DNA of 45,902 bases, from contig JAPOYJ010000027.1 in the NCBI GenBank assembly GCA_026706635.1, positions 1-45,902 of the forward strand, read 5' to 3'. Position 1 is the first letter of the stretch. Each line of letters opens with the position of its first letter. A program made the position numbers and the translations under genes. This document shows, piece by piece, positions 1 to 7,998 of this stretch. The stretch is from Gemmatimonadota bacterium. Lineage in GTDB: Bacteria; Gemmatimonadota; Gemmatimonadetes; Longimicrobiales; Gaopeijiaceae. Below the pieces are notes generated by a model, which had not been told where the DNA came from, did no database searches, and saw nothing but the letters and a program-made list of their open reading frames with translations.

Positions 1-520
<520 letters not shown>

Positions 521-590
521 AGCCATCCTGATCTGGGATGCCTTCTGGCACGTAGGGTGCCTCTCTTCGTCTACCTTGGTTTTTTCGCTT

Positions 591-708
591 GGCTGGTGGC
601 CAGAGCGCAGGGGCCACACCCGATCCCATCCCGAACTCGGAAGTAAAGTCCTGCCGCGCGGATGGTACTGCTGGGGCAACCCGGTGGGAGAGTACGTCGC
701 TGCCAGCC
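591..708 (+). rRNA. 5S ribosomal RNA
   Basis: About 118 bases with the 5S hallmarks: GATCCCATCCCGAACTCGG in the loop B/C region (about 622-640) and GGTGGGAGAGTA near 683. The two ends, GGCTGGTGGC and GCTGCCAGCC, pair as the terminal stem, which fixes the boundaries. It sits directly downstream of the 23S rRNA. No tRNA is visible between them or before the convergent thiE gene, whose stop codon is only 28 bases away. Confidence 0.93.
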
Positions 709-736
709 TGCTCTTTCGCGCTCCGTGCGGTGCCTG

Positions 737-1426
737 TTAGCCGCGCGGGGCGCGTGTCGTATGTGGGTACGCCATTTGGGGACGGCGCTGGATGGGCGCT
801 TCGGTTGCCGCGAGGAGTCGGCTCGTGGTCGCGCGGTGGTCTGCGGCCGTCATCACGGCACTGATTACGGCCACGCCCGCTGCTCCTGCGTGTATGGCGG
901 CAGGGGCGTTATCGGGGGTGATTCCGCCGATCGCCACCACGGGTGCGTCGACCGCTTTGGCGATCCGGGCCAGCCGTGCGACCCCGATGGCGCTCCCCGC
1001 GTCGGGTTTGGTTGTGGTTGGGAAGACCGGGCCGCACCCGATGTAGTCCGCGCCGCTGGCGATGGCGGATTGCGCCCTGGCGACCGTCGAGGCAGAGTAG
1101 CCGATCAGGAAGCCAGGCGGTGCCAGCTCTCTGGCGTGGGCGACGGGCAGGTCATCGGGCCCGAGGTGCACTCCGTCGGCACCGACGGCGAGCGCCACAT
1201 CCAGTCGGTCGTTCACTACCAGGAGGGCACCGGCGTCGTGGGTGGCTCGTCGCACGGCGTGGGCAAGCGGCAGGATGTCGCGGGGGGGGAACTCCTTCTC
1301 GCGCAGCTGCACCGCCGGGCACCCGGCCCGAAGTGCGTCGCCGACCACCTGCACGACGTCGCGAGGCGCGGCCAGTCGCCTATCTGTGGCGACGATCAGT
1401 CGAAGTCTGGTTGCGGAGGAGCGCAT
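737..1426 (-). CDS. thiE: Thiamine-phosphate synthase ThiE
   Basis: A 229-residue protein of the ThiE family, which joins the pyrimidine HMP-PP and the thiazole phosphate into thiamine monophosphate in the cytoplasm. Visible hallmarks are the N-terminal ATDRRL strand, VNDRLDVALAVGADGVHLG (the pyrophosphate/Mg binding region), IGYSASTVARAQSAI with SGADYIGCGPVFPTTTK, and VAIGGI near the C-terminus, in the order of a TIM barrel. Length fits the family (about 210-230), with a short extra C-terminal tail. It is the last gene of a minus-strand group (fic-like, ruvX, mltG, thiE) and converges on the rRNA operon. No TPP riboswitch consensus was seen upstream. Instead a dyad and 21-bp phased repeats lie immediately before the ATG, which leaves almost no leader. 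Confidence 0.93.
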   Translation of the reverse strand: MRSSATRLRLIVATDRRLAAPRDVVQVVGDALRAGCPAVQLREKEFPPRDILPLAHAVRRATHDAGALLVVNDRLDVALAVGADGVHLGPDDLPVAHARELAPPGFLIGYSASTVARAQSAIASGADYIGCGPVFPTTTKPDAGSAIGVARLARIAKAVDAPVVAIGGITPDNAPAAIHAGAAGVAVISAVMTAADHRATTSRLLAATEAPIQRRPQMAYPHTTRAPRG

Positions 1427-1429
1427 TGG

Positions 1430-1465
1430 AAACTACACTATACAAAATGTAAACTACAGGTTACA
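1430..1465 (-). promoter_or_regulatory. Putative thiE promoter and operator (TGTAA-N8-TTACA)
   Basis: The 95-base gap between mltG and thiE holds two signals. One is a dyad TGTAA (1448-1452), eight bases, TTACA (1461-1465). The other is a direct repeat AAACTACA at 1430-1437 and 1451-1458, exactly 21 bases apart. On the minus strand a TATAGT hexamer lies about ten bases before the thiE ATG, so transcripts could be nearly leaderless and the dyad would overlap the promoter. The same dyad spacing occurs twice near 31109-31147. Promoter and regulator assignment are inference. Confidence 0.45.
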
Positions 1466-1520
1466 TTGCCGGAATGAACGGGCCCGTCCAAGGCCGCCGA
1501 AGCGCAGGGGCGTGGTCGCG

Positions 1521-2594
1521 CTAACCGCGTTCGTCCAGATGTCGGGCCCTCCGTACTGCTGCATTGTGCTCCTCGAGGGTCTCCGAAAAGACGTGCAGGC
1601 GGTCCTCTCCCCGCACAAAGTAGAGGTAGTCGGTGTCGATCGGGCTCATGGCGGCGTCGAGGGCGACCGCGCCCGGGGCGGAGATGGGCCCGGGAGGAAG
1701 CCCCGCGTGCGTGTAGGTGTTGTAGGGGTGATCCCTGACGGAGTCCATCGCTGCGTGGAGTAGTCGCGGTCGATGGCCGTCGGGGAGGGCGTAGTGGACC
1801 GTGGGGTCGGCCTGAAGGGGCATGCCGATGCGCAGGCGATTGTGGAATACGCTCGCGATCGTGGGCATCTCGGAGATGTGTCCGGCCTCGGCCTGGACAA
1901 TCGACGCCAAGGTGACCACCTCCTGCTCGGTCATCCCCGAACGGGCGAGCGCGTCGCGGCGGTCCGGGGTCCAGTAGGCCCGGTAGCGGGCGATCATCGC
2001 AGCGACGACCCGTTCGATTCCAACGCCCTCCGCGAAGCGGTAGGTGTCGGGAAAGAGGTAGCCCTCGAGTCCAGGGCCCGGTACCTCCCAGCGGGTGTGC
2101 AGCTTGCCGTCGTCGAGTGCGTCGACCACCGAGGCCGAATCGGTCCCGGCGGCCTTGGCGATTCGGGGTGCCATCGCGGTCAGCGTCATCCCCTCTGGGA
2201 AGGTGACGGGGTAGGTCACGACGGTGCCGCGCGAGAGGGCGTCGTATACCTCGGCAAAGCCGGCACCCCTCGCGAGCCGATAGGTGCCGGCCTTGACCGA
2301 GCGGTCCAGTCGCCGCGCCCGCCCGTATATCCCGAAGAGCGTCGGCATGCCGATCACCCCGCGCTGAGCGAGGATCTGCGGCACATCGCTGTACGGGGTG
2401 CCGATCGGTATCTCCACGAGCACCTCCTCGGACGGACTCTGCGACACGCACCCCTGCGCCGCCCATACGACCGTGAGCACGAGCAGCCCGTCGCGCGCGG
2501 TCTGGCTAACCCGAGCGCTCTTCGACAGGGGATGCCTCGGCCCGACGGTGCTCGTCGAGCCACTCCTGGAGGATGATTGCCGCCGCCGCTGCAT
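1521..2594 (-). CDS. mltG: Endolytic murein transglycosylase MltG (YceG-like)
   Basis: A protein of up to 357 residues of the MltG/YceG family, which cuts nascent peptidoglycan strands at the inner membrane. The C-terminal half carries the family signature: LASIVQAEAG, containing the conserved catalytic glutamate, then ASVFHNRLRIGMPLQADPTV, then PYNTYTHAGLPPGPI. The LysM-like entry region (IPIGTPYSDVPQILAQRGVI) comes before it. A hydrophobic segment LLVLTVVWAAQGC follows the N-terminus and could be a membrane anchor or a weak lipobox. The first ATG makes an 89-base overlap with ruvX. A GTG near 2480, just before the hydrophobic segment, would remove the overlap, so the true start is uncertain. 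It is co-oriented with ruvX, a pairing seen widely in bacteria. Confidence 0.92.
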   Translation of the reverse strand: MQRRRQSSSRSGSTSTVGPRHPLSKSARVSQTARDGLLVLTVVWAAQGCVSQSPSEEVLVEIPIGTPYSDVPQILAQRGVIGMPTLFGIYGRARRLDRSVKAGTYRLARGAGFAEVYDALSRGTVVTYPVTFPEGMTLTAMAPRIAKAAGTDSASVVDALDDGKLHTRWEVPGPGLEGYLFPDTYRFAEGVGIERVVAAMIARYRAYWTPDRRDALARSGMTEQEVVTLASIVQAEAGHISEMPTIASVFHNRLRIGMPLQADPTVHYALPDGHRPRLLHAAMDSVRDHPYNTYTHAGLPPGPISAPGAVALDAAMSPIDTDYLYFVRGEDRLHVFSETLEEHNAAVRRARHLDERG

Positions 2595-2985
2595 CTATCC
2601 TCGCCTTGTCCTTCCTCTGTCTGCCGATTGGCCCGATGGTGCCAATCCTGTCACGCGCCTCGACCGAGGTGCACTCCTCGTCGACGAGGTGAACGGGCAG
2701 ACCGCTCCGGGCCTCCAGCCGCCTTCCAAAGTCGCGCACCTCTTCGGTCCACGAATTGTCGCTACCGTCGATCGCTCTCGGAAGACCCAGCACCAAGTGC
2801 GCCACGCGCCGACCGCCTGCGATCTCCAGGATTCGAGCCGTGGGCGGACGCTTTCCCCGCCTCCTCGGAAGCGTGCAGAGCGGGGTGGCCAGCGTCCCGG
2901 TGGGGTCGCTCAGGGCCAGTCCGATCCGACGGGTCCCGTAGTCGATCGCGAGGATGCGCCCACTGTCGCGCTCGGGCTCCGCCAT
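2506..2985 (-). CDS. ruvX: Putative pre-16S rRNA nuclease RuvX/YqgF
   Basis: A 159-residue YqgF-family protein with an RNase H-like fold. YqgF/RuvX is implicated in trimming the 5' end of pre-16S rRNA. The signature strand ILAIDYGTRRIGLALSD with its first catalytic Asp is near residue 11. HLVLGLPRAIDGSDN, LPVHLVDEECTSVEA and the final KDKARIDAAAAAIILQEWL helix with a conserved Asp follow in order. The ATG at 2985 was chosen because the family core begins about ten residues later; the open frame runs further upstream but is unlike the family. The gene starts 11 bases after the Fic-like gene ends and overlaps mltG, so the three are probably co-transcribed. Confidence 0.92.
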   Translation of the reverse strand: MAEPERDSGRILAIDYGTRRIGLALSDPTGTLATPLCTLPRRRGKRPPTARILEIAGGRRVAHLVLGLPRAIDGSDNSWTEEVRDFGRRLEARSGLPVHLVDEECTSVEARDRIGTIGPIGRQRKDKARIDAAAAAIILQEWLDEHRRAEASPVEERSG

Positions 2986-2996
2986 GCAGTCAGGCA

Positions 2997-4103
2997 CTAC
3001 CTGGCAGCGGTGCCGGGACGGAGCGCCGCGGTGTTGGCGGACCAGCCCCCCTCGCGCTCGACCACCAGGCCCGCATCGCGCAGGAAGGCTAGGTCGCGGC
3101 GCAGCGTCCGGCGCGACAGATCGGCGTAGGGTTCGGCGACGCCGGTGTTCAGGCCCATCATCTCGTCGAGCCCGAGAGCGCCGTCGAGCGGGAGGGCGAG
3201 GATCAGCTGTCGCCGCCTCGCCAGCACGCTTCGCTTCCGCGACACGCCTGCGGCTAGCCGCTCGCGGATCAGGCAACGCCAATTCGAGCGCAGACTTGCG
3301 TCGGCCATCTCTGCCATGACCTTCCGAACTCCGCCCGCAAGCCCGGCCACCCCGTACTCGACGAAGGAGGTGAGCGACCGGTCGCGCCGACAGCGGTCCA
3401 ACGCACCCGCGTACTCCTCCTTCGCGCGCAGGTAGAGCTCTGGAAGTACGTGCGATGCGACCGTCGGGCACCGTGCGGCTGCGAGGACATAGCCCTCGAT
3501 CAGCGCTGCGGCCGCGCGGTTGCCACCCCGGAAGGGACTGATCGCCAGGATGTGCGCGTGGGAGGCCAGAGCCCGCACGACCGCGCGCCCGAAGCGGGAA
3601 TCTCTTCCGCCCTCGGCGAGCTCCCGGCCCAGCCACGCGATCAGCTCGCCGACGAGCGTCGGCACCTCGGCCGCGTCCGGTGCGCCCTCCGGCGTGGCGC
3701 AGCGCCTAGTGCGATACCCCCCGGCACCCCAGCCCCGGGGATCGTCCGGGCCTCCCGCGAGGAGGAGGTGCGCACCGAGGAGGGTGTCGGCGTCGATAAG
3801 GGGGTTGTCTTCCCCTTCCCCTGCCACATGGACTCTGTCGTGTAGCCGCTGCATGGCGACTGCGCAGTCTTCCGCCAGCTCGTCGCTTCCGCCCGGCATT
3901 CCCGGCCGATCGTCCTGGAGCGAGGCGATCGCCCTGGCACCCCGCGCGAGCGACGACTCCCGGAGCCGCCGCCGATCATCGGGGTGGAGCGGCATCGCCC
4001 GGATCGCCGACGCCATCGCGTCGCAGCGCCCGAGCTGGTAGCGTGTCCGGGGCGAGATCCCCCACTGCCGCCTGAAGCGAATCCGCCCTGCAGGTGCGCT
4101 CAT
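2997..4103 (-). CDS. Fic-family protein with degenerate active site and C-terminal winged helix
   Basis: A 368-residue protein with Fic architecture. It has an N-terminal helical part, a GGYRTRR...PTLVGELIAWLGREL segment as in Fic/DOC proteins (about 128-162), the Fic loop near 188-196, and a C-terminal winged-helix-like segment RRTLRRDLAFLRDAGLVVEREGGW. Canonical Fic enzymes transfer AMP using HPFx(D/E)GNGR. Here the loop reads SPFRGGNR: the catalytic His is Ser, the acidic residue is Gly, and one residue of the anion-binding turn is missing. The usual inhibitory S/T-xxx-E-G/N helix is not recognisable either. AMPylation is therefore unlikely; a DNA-binding or scaffold role is possible. It is first in the fic-like/ruvX/mltG/thiE group. 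Confidence 0.75.
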   Translation of the reverse strand: MSAPAGRIRFRRQWGISPRTRYQLGRCDAMASAIRAMPLHPDDRRRLRESSLARGARAIASLQDDRPGMPGGSDELAEDCAVAMQRLHDRVHVAGEGEDNPLIDADTLLGAHLLLAGGPDDPRGWGAGGYRTRRCATPEGAPDAAEVPTLVGELIAWLGRELAEGGRDSRFGRAVVRALASHAHILAISPFRGGNRAAAALIEGYVLAAARCPTVASHVLPELYLRAKEEYAGALDRCRRDRSLTSFVEYGVAGLAGGVRKVMAEMADASLRSNWRCLIRERLAAGVSRKRSVLARRRQLILALPLDGALGLDEMMGLNTGVAEPYADLSRRTLRRDLAFLRDAGLVVEREGGWSANTAALRPGTAAR

Positions 4104-4142
4104 GTCCTACTCCGACCCGGGTATCGTGTCCACCGCTCCGAA

Positions 4143-4231
4143 TTGACAGATTCGGGGTACTATCTGTCAAGGGCGTGCTCAGGACGATGATCTGCGAGTG
4201 GGACATGCGGCGGGGTGCGGACCTTCAGCCG
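4143..4231. repeat. Interspersed repeat R1, copy 1, with a 9-bp hairpin
   Basis: This non-coding stretch between the Fic-like gene and the anti-sigma gene contains TTGACAGAT (4143-4151), a ten-base loop, and ATCTGTCAA (4162-4170), a perfect inverted repeat. It is followed by GGGCGTGCTCAGGAC and GGTGCGGACCTTC. Nearly the same ~89 bases recur at 5886-5974 in the same orientation. The two copies bracket the sigma/anti-sigma operon. There is no U-run, so it does not look like a standard terminator. Confidence 0.8.
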
Positions 4232-4253
4232 ACCTGACGGGCGCGCGGCCCGC

Positions 4254-4724
4254 CTACGCTTCGCTGGCGGTGAACAGCAATACGAGCATCAGCACGATGG
4301 CGGCGGGAATCCACGCGATCGTGAGCGGCCCGGGAGACACGAGACTCGGGAGCTCCCACCCCGGTATGCCTGCGCTCGTCAGCCACTCCTGAAGCGACCT
4401 CCAGGCCTCCGTCGGAAGGCTTGCGACGATCGCCCCCAATCCGATGGCCGACGCCGCGCCCGCAATCCAGATTGGGAACAGCGCTGGCCCCGAATCCTCC
4501 GACCGCATGCGGATCCGGGCTCTGAGCCAGATCAGATAGGGGTCCGGCAACGGAGCCGGTGCCGAGTCCACGGTTTGGCCGAGCTCGACGATCCATCGAA
4601 TCGCGGTGCTGGACTCCCTGCACGAGTCGCATCGCGCGACATGAGCGGTCAGTTCGTCGCTCCATCTTCCCGCCCGTGCCGCCCCGATCACGGATTCCCC
4701 CCTGGGGCATGGATCCGTAATCAT
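4254..4724 (-). CDS. Zinc-binding anti-sigma factor, membrane protein
   Basis: A 156-residue protein. Residues 28-35 (HVARCDSC) form the HxxxCxxC motif of the zinc-containing anti-sigma domain. A helical stretch follows, then two hydrophobic segments: IWIAGAASAIGLGAIVASL near the middle, and a C-terminal one (LTIAWIPAAIVLMLVLLF). Such proteins hold a cognate ECF sigma factor at the membrane. The ATG at 4724 overlaps the TGA of the upstream sigma gene as ATGA, so translation is probably coupled. This supports the pairing more strongly than sequence alone. The motif and topology are seen; the sigma partner is inferred from context. Confidence 0.82.
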   Translation of the reverse strand: MITDPCPRGESVIGAARAGRWSDELTAHVARCDSCRESSTAIRWIVELGQTVDSAPAPLPDPYLIWLRARIRMRSEDSGPALFPIWIAGAASAIGLGAIVASLPTEAWRSLQEWLTSAGIPGWELPSLVSPGPLTIAWIPAAIVLMLVLLFTASEA

Positions 4725-5224
4725 CGCACATCCTCCGGGCCCCACCCGTGGCACTCCAGAATCCCCGCCAACCTTCTGCGCGCCCGGTACAGCACGACGC
4801 GGACGCTGTTCTCCCCGATTCCCATCGAACCAGCGATCTCGCGGTGGCTGGCCCCCTCCACATGCGCCAGCCAGAGAAGCATCTGTTCCCTCTTCGAGAG
4901 CCGGGCGAAGAGCCGTTCCATGTCGAGCGTCAGGTCGTGTCTCGGGCTCTCCGAAACCGGCGAGCTCCATCTCTGTCGGTGTCTTCGCTCGCGACCCACG
5001 CTCCGCCCGTGGTCGGCAACCAGCGTCCGGACCGTCTTGTAGAGGTAGGACCGTACCTTTCCGATGGCCGCATCGCTCATGTCCGCGCGGAGCAAGCGGT
5101 AGTAGGCTTCCTGCAGAACGTCATCCGCCAACGCCGAATCCCTCACCGCTAAGTGCAGGTAGGCTCGAAGCCGCGGCGCCGTGCGCTCGTAGACCCGGCG
5201 GAATGCGGCCTCGTCCTCATGCAT
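4721..5224 (-). CDS. ECF-type RNA polymerase sigma factor
   Basis: A 167-residue ECF sigma factor. Region 2 is at about 8-75: FRRVYERTAPRLRAYL, then DSALADDVLQEAYYRLL, then VRSYLYKTVRTLVADHGR. Region 4 is at about 108-155: LSKREQMLLWLAHVEG, then the helix-turn-helix SHREIAGSMGIGENSVRVVL. Length is typical (150-200). The ATG at 5224 was chosen because it precedes region 2 by few residues and overlaps the end of the upstream membrane-protein gene by eight bases. The stop overlaps the anti-sigma start. The downstream zinc anti-sigma makes this a self-contained envelope or redox-stress switch; the signal is unknown. Confidence 0.88.
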   Translation of the reverse strand: MHEDEAAFRRVYERTAPRLRAYLHLAVRDSALADDVLQEAYYRLLRADMSDAAIGKVRSYLYKTVRTLVADHGRSVGRERRHRQRWSSPVSESPRHDLTLDMERLFARLSKREQMLLWLAHVEGASHREIAGSMGIGENSVRVVLYRARRRLAGILECHGWGPEDVR

Positions 5225-5624
5225 CCGCTGCTGACTGGCGCCACTGGTCAGACAACTTCTTCGAGATAGCGGCCGCAGCGATGAGCCCGACCCCGAGCGC
5301 CGTCGTCCCGACGCCGGGGTAGAGAAAGCCGTCTTCCCACACCATGAGCACGAGGAAACCGAGTCCCAGCGCGGATGAGACGATTCCCGCGGAAAGGACA
5401 ACCAGGATCGTCCCATTACGGTCGGACTCGAACTGACGTAGGAACTGCTTGCCATCCTCCGTTTCGATGAACTCCGCGAGTTCACGGCCCGACTGGAACT
5501 TGGCCAGCAATTGCTGCTGGGTCTCGGCTTGCCTCGCCAGCCGAACATGATTCACCCTGGCCCTCAGCCAGACGATCCCCACCACGGCTGCCAAGAACCC
5601 CAGTGCCACCAGAATGCCTTCCAC
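5217..5624 (-). CDS. Small membrane protein of the sigma/anti-sigma operon, function unknown
   Basis: A 135-residue protein that I do not recognise as a named family. It has an N-terminal membrane segment (ILVALGFLAAVVGIVWL), a charged, probably cytoplasmic or periplasmic middle part with FQSGRELAEFIETEDGKQFLRQFE (about 47-70), and two further hydrophobic segments (TILVVLSAGIVSSALGLGFL and ALGVGLIAAAAI). Its stop codon overlaps the start of the ECF sigma gene by eight bases, so it is the first gene of a three-gene operon. The position suggests a sensor or accessory of the sigma switch, but nothing in the sequence proves it. Confidence 0.7.
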   Translation of the reverse strand: MEGILVALGFLAAVVGIVWLRARVNHVRLARQAETQQQLLAKFQSGRELAEFIETEDGKQFLRQFESDRNGTILVVLSAGIVSSALGLGFLVLMVWEDGFLYPGVGTTALGVGLIAAAAISKKLSDQWRQSAADA

Positions 5625-5885
5625 TTGTCACCTCTCGGCTCGTGCTTGCTTAGCCATCCTCCAACGGATCTTGCCGGAGTGGCGGGATTCCCTGTTCTAC
5701 CCGAACCGGGAACGCTTCCCCACCACCGGAACCCCCCTTCTCCACTATGTAGGACGTTCGGCGCACGCAACCGGTTAACAGCTGCGGCGGAACAGGCCGG
5801 CGGCGGGGTTGGCGGATCCCGTCGGGGCGTGCGCGGCTTCGGCGCTGTTTGCCTGCAGGTGCTCGGCGTGGACTCTCGGCTCCCC

Positions 5886-5974
5886 TTGACAGATTCGGGG
5901 CACTATCTGTCAAGGGCGTGCTCAGGACCATGATCCGCTAGCCGGGCATGGGGGGGTGCGGACCTTCGGCCGCG
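5886..5974. repeat. Interspersed repeat R1, copy 2, with a 9-bp hairpin
   Basis: Second copy of the element at 4143-4231, same orientation. The inverted arms TTGACAGAT (5886-5894) and ATCTGTCAA (5905-5913) are unchanged. The ten-base loop differs at one position and the downstream part has small differences. Conservation of the stem together with loop drift suggests the hairpin or dyad is what matters. Confidence 0.8.
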
Positions 5975-6032
5975 GGGCGAGGAACGCGGCGGGGGAGCTG
6001 GCCTCCTCCTGGGACAGGTCGCGGGGTTAGGA

Positions 6033-6057
6033 GCCCGCGGGGCAACCGACGGGCACC
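6033..6057. repeat. 25-bp perfect direct repeat, left copy
   Basis: The 25 bases starting GCCCGCGGGGCAACC and ending GACGGGCACC are found again, identical, at 7870-7894. The two copies lie just outside the two ends of the LRR lipoprotein gene. Confidence 0.85.
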
Positions 6058-6129
6058 GGAAGCGGAGGGGCGCCGGGTGGGGAAGGCGCAGGGGTCAAAT
6101 CGCCAGCCCGGGCCTCCATCCACAGACTG

Positions 6130-7805
6130 CTACGAGTCGCAATTCCCGTTGCCTCTGTGGTCCTCGATCGAATCGAGCCATTCCTGGAATTCATCGTCGG
6201 TGGGGGCACAGAGGTCGGTGTCGTGCCAGTGGAAGAGCGCGAGAGGCAAGCCGATCAACTCCCTCGGCAGCGGCCCGGTCAACGGATTGCCGAAGATCGA
6301 CAGGCTGTGCAATTCACCGAGGTTGCCCAGTTCCACGGGAACCGGGCCCGTCAGTTCGTTGTTCGAGAGATCGAAGTCCGTGAGATAGACTCGATTCCCG
6401 AGTTCCCCCGGTATCGGACCCGTCAACCGGTTGTCGGAGAGATCGAGCCGCCGCAGCAACTCCTGGAGATTGTTGAGATTCCCGAGTTCCGGTGGAATCG
6501 GACCCTCCAGCTGGTTGCCGGACAGATCCACCGAAATTAGCCGCAGCGAATCGCCCAGTTCGGCCGAATCGTCCCCGTCAGCCGGTTGTTGGCGAGATCG
6601 AGGTGCCTCAGCTGCCGCTTGAGCCTCCCGAGTTCCCGCGGGATCGCGCCGGTCAGTTGGTTGTCACGGAGAACGAGGTCCTGCAACGTCCAGAAATTCC
6701 CAAGTTCGGGCGGGATCGGGCCCACCAGTTCGTTTCCGTTGAGATGGAGGTACCAGAGGGGACGTATGTTTCCGAGTTCGGGCGGGATCGGGCCCGTCAG
6801 CCGGTTGTTGGAGAGGTCCAGCATCATCGACTCCAAGTTCCCGAGTTCGCGTGGGATCGAGCCCGTCAACGCGTTCATGGCGAGATCGAGGGTCCTCAGA
6901 TTCCGGAGCTTCCCGAGTTCGGGCGGAATCGAGCCCGACAATGCGTTCATGGCGAGATCGAGTCTCTCCAGATTCCAGAGCTTCCCGAGCTCGGGCGGAA
7001 TCGAGCCCGTCAATTCGTTATTGTCCAGAACGAGAAACCTCAGACTCTGGAGACTCTCCAATTCGGATGGAATCGACCCCGTCAGTTGGTTTTCCGAGAG
7101 CGATAGCGTAATGAGATCGGTAAGCTGGCCGAGTTCAGGCGGGATCGCCCCGGTTATTCGGTTGCGAAACAGCCCGAGAAAACGTAGCGTCTGCACCGTC
7201 CCCACCTCGGGAGGCAACCCGCCCGTCAGCCCGTTGTCATACAGCCACAACCTCGTGACCTTCTGCGCAGGCATGCTGTCCTCGGTCCTCACTCCGTGCC
7301 ACGTGTATAGCGGTGCCTCCGTCTTCCAGTTGTAGTCGTCCTCCCAGCCGTCCCCGCCCATCTCCTCGTGAACCACGTGCAACACCCCGACCTCACCCAG
7401 CTTGACCACTATCGTGGCCTCGCCGGTCACTCCCTCTACCGAAGCCCGTACGGTCGTCGTTCCGGCCGCCCTGCCGGTCACCCGCCCGCTCTCCGAGACC
7501 GCCGCTATGGCGCTGTCACTGCTCGTCCAATCGACCGGAATGTCCGTCATTGCGACCCCGTTCTCATCCAACACGGTGGCCGTCAGATCCGCGGTTTTCA
7601 GGACATCTTCCAGGACCACGTCGTCGGGTGAGATCCTGATCGTCGTCGCCACGGGAGCCGGGTCGCCGCACCCGCTGCCAAGGGCCAGGGCGAAGATGGC
7701 CAGCCCACACCCGGGGGCCCGTGGCCGGAATCCCCCTAGAATTCGATCAAGCGGGCTACCGGGGCTCCCACGATTCCACGAGACAATTGATCCGATCGGT
7801 CGCAT
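6130..7805 (-). pseudogene. LRR lipoprotein with Big2 domain, broken by a one-base deletion
   Basis: A secreted leucine-rich-repeat protein. The ATG at 7805 is preferred over the GTG at 7814 because GAGGAGG lies eight bases before it. Order: hydrophobic signal ending LALGSGC (probable lipoprotein Cys), an Ig-like Big2 domain of about 85 residues (VVLEDVLKTADLTATVLDEN to GEATIVV), then LRRs of the type LTGxIPPELGxLxxLxxLdLsxN, about 24 residues each. Near 6567 the frame breaks: the codons for a repeat I-P-A-E-L-G have lost one C. This produces a stop at 6537, while the downstream frame continues with intact LRRs (from about 6560) and a C-terminal tail with DLCAPTDDEFQEWLDSI to the stop at 6130. 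Real pseudogene or base-calling error cannot be told apart here. The flanking 25-bp repeats suggest a cassette. Confidence 0.8.
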
Positions 7806-7869
7806 CGAGCCCACCTCCTCTACGCTAGGAACTCCGCTCGCTCATACTCTGCACAATAGCCCGGCGGGG

Positions 7870-7894
7870 CCCGCGGGGCAACCGACGGGCACCC
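7870..7894. repeat. 25-bp perfect direct repeat, right copy
   Basis: Identical to 6033-6057. It lies between the start of the minus-strand LRR gene and the plus-strand icd gene, in a 190-base gap that otherwise holds the two divergent promoters, which I cannot place. Confidence 0.85.
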
Positions 7895-7998
7895 CAACCC
7901 CTTCAAATGCCAACGCCCAACCGTGAGATTGGACTGCTGGCAGTGGTCCTGCGTCGAACGATCTGCTAGCGCAACCACGGATATCCAGGAGTCGCCTG

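Larger units (their letters stand above)
5625..6129. other. Intergenic region between the sigma operon and the LRR lipoprotein gene
   Basis: About 500 bases with no convincing gene. It holds R1 copy 2 (5886-5974) and the left 25-bp direct repeat (6033-6057). The remainder is GC-rich sequence in which I see no tRNA or standard terminator. Promoters for the minus-strand sigma operon should lie in the right part of this stretch but are not obvious. Confidence 0.6.

Noticed and set aside
709-736. tRNA or further rRNA element after the 5S gene
   Set aside because: Only 28 bases remain before the convergent thiE stop codon, with no tRNA-like structure.
1427-1520. TPP riboswitch before thiE
   Set aside because: The gap is only 95 bases and lacks the conserved CTGAGA and ACC..GGxT elements; a dyad operator explains the region better.
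4143-4170. R1 hairpin as a rho-independent terminator
   Set aside because: The stem is AT-rich and no run of T follows on either strand.
3976-4206. Small minus-strand frames over the R1 copies that share a similar N-terminus (also 5650-5931)
   Set aside because: The likeness stems from the DNA repeat itself; the rest of the two translations differ and no ribosome-binding site is seen.
6200-7200. Regularly spaced similar segments, CRISPR-like at first sight (also at 22200-22900)
   Set aside because: Period of about 72 bases equals 24-residue LRR units in an open frame; the segments are not identical and no spacers or cas genes exist.
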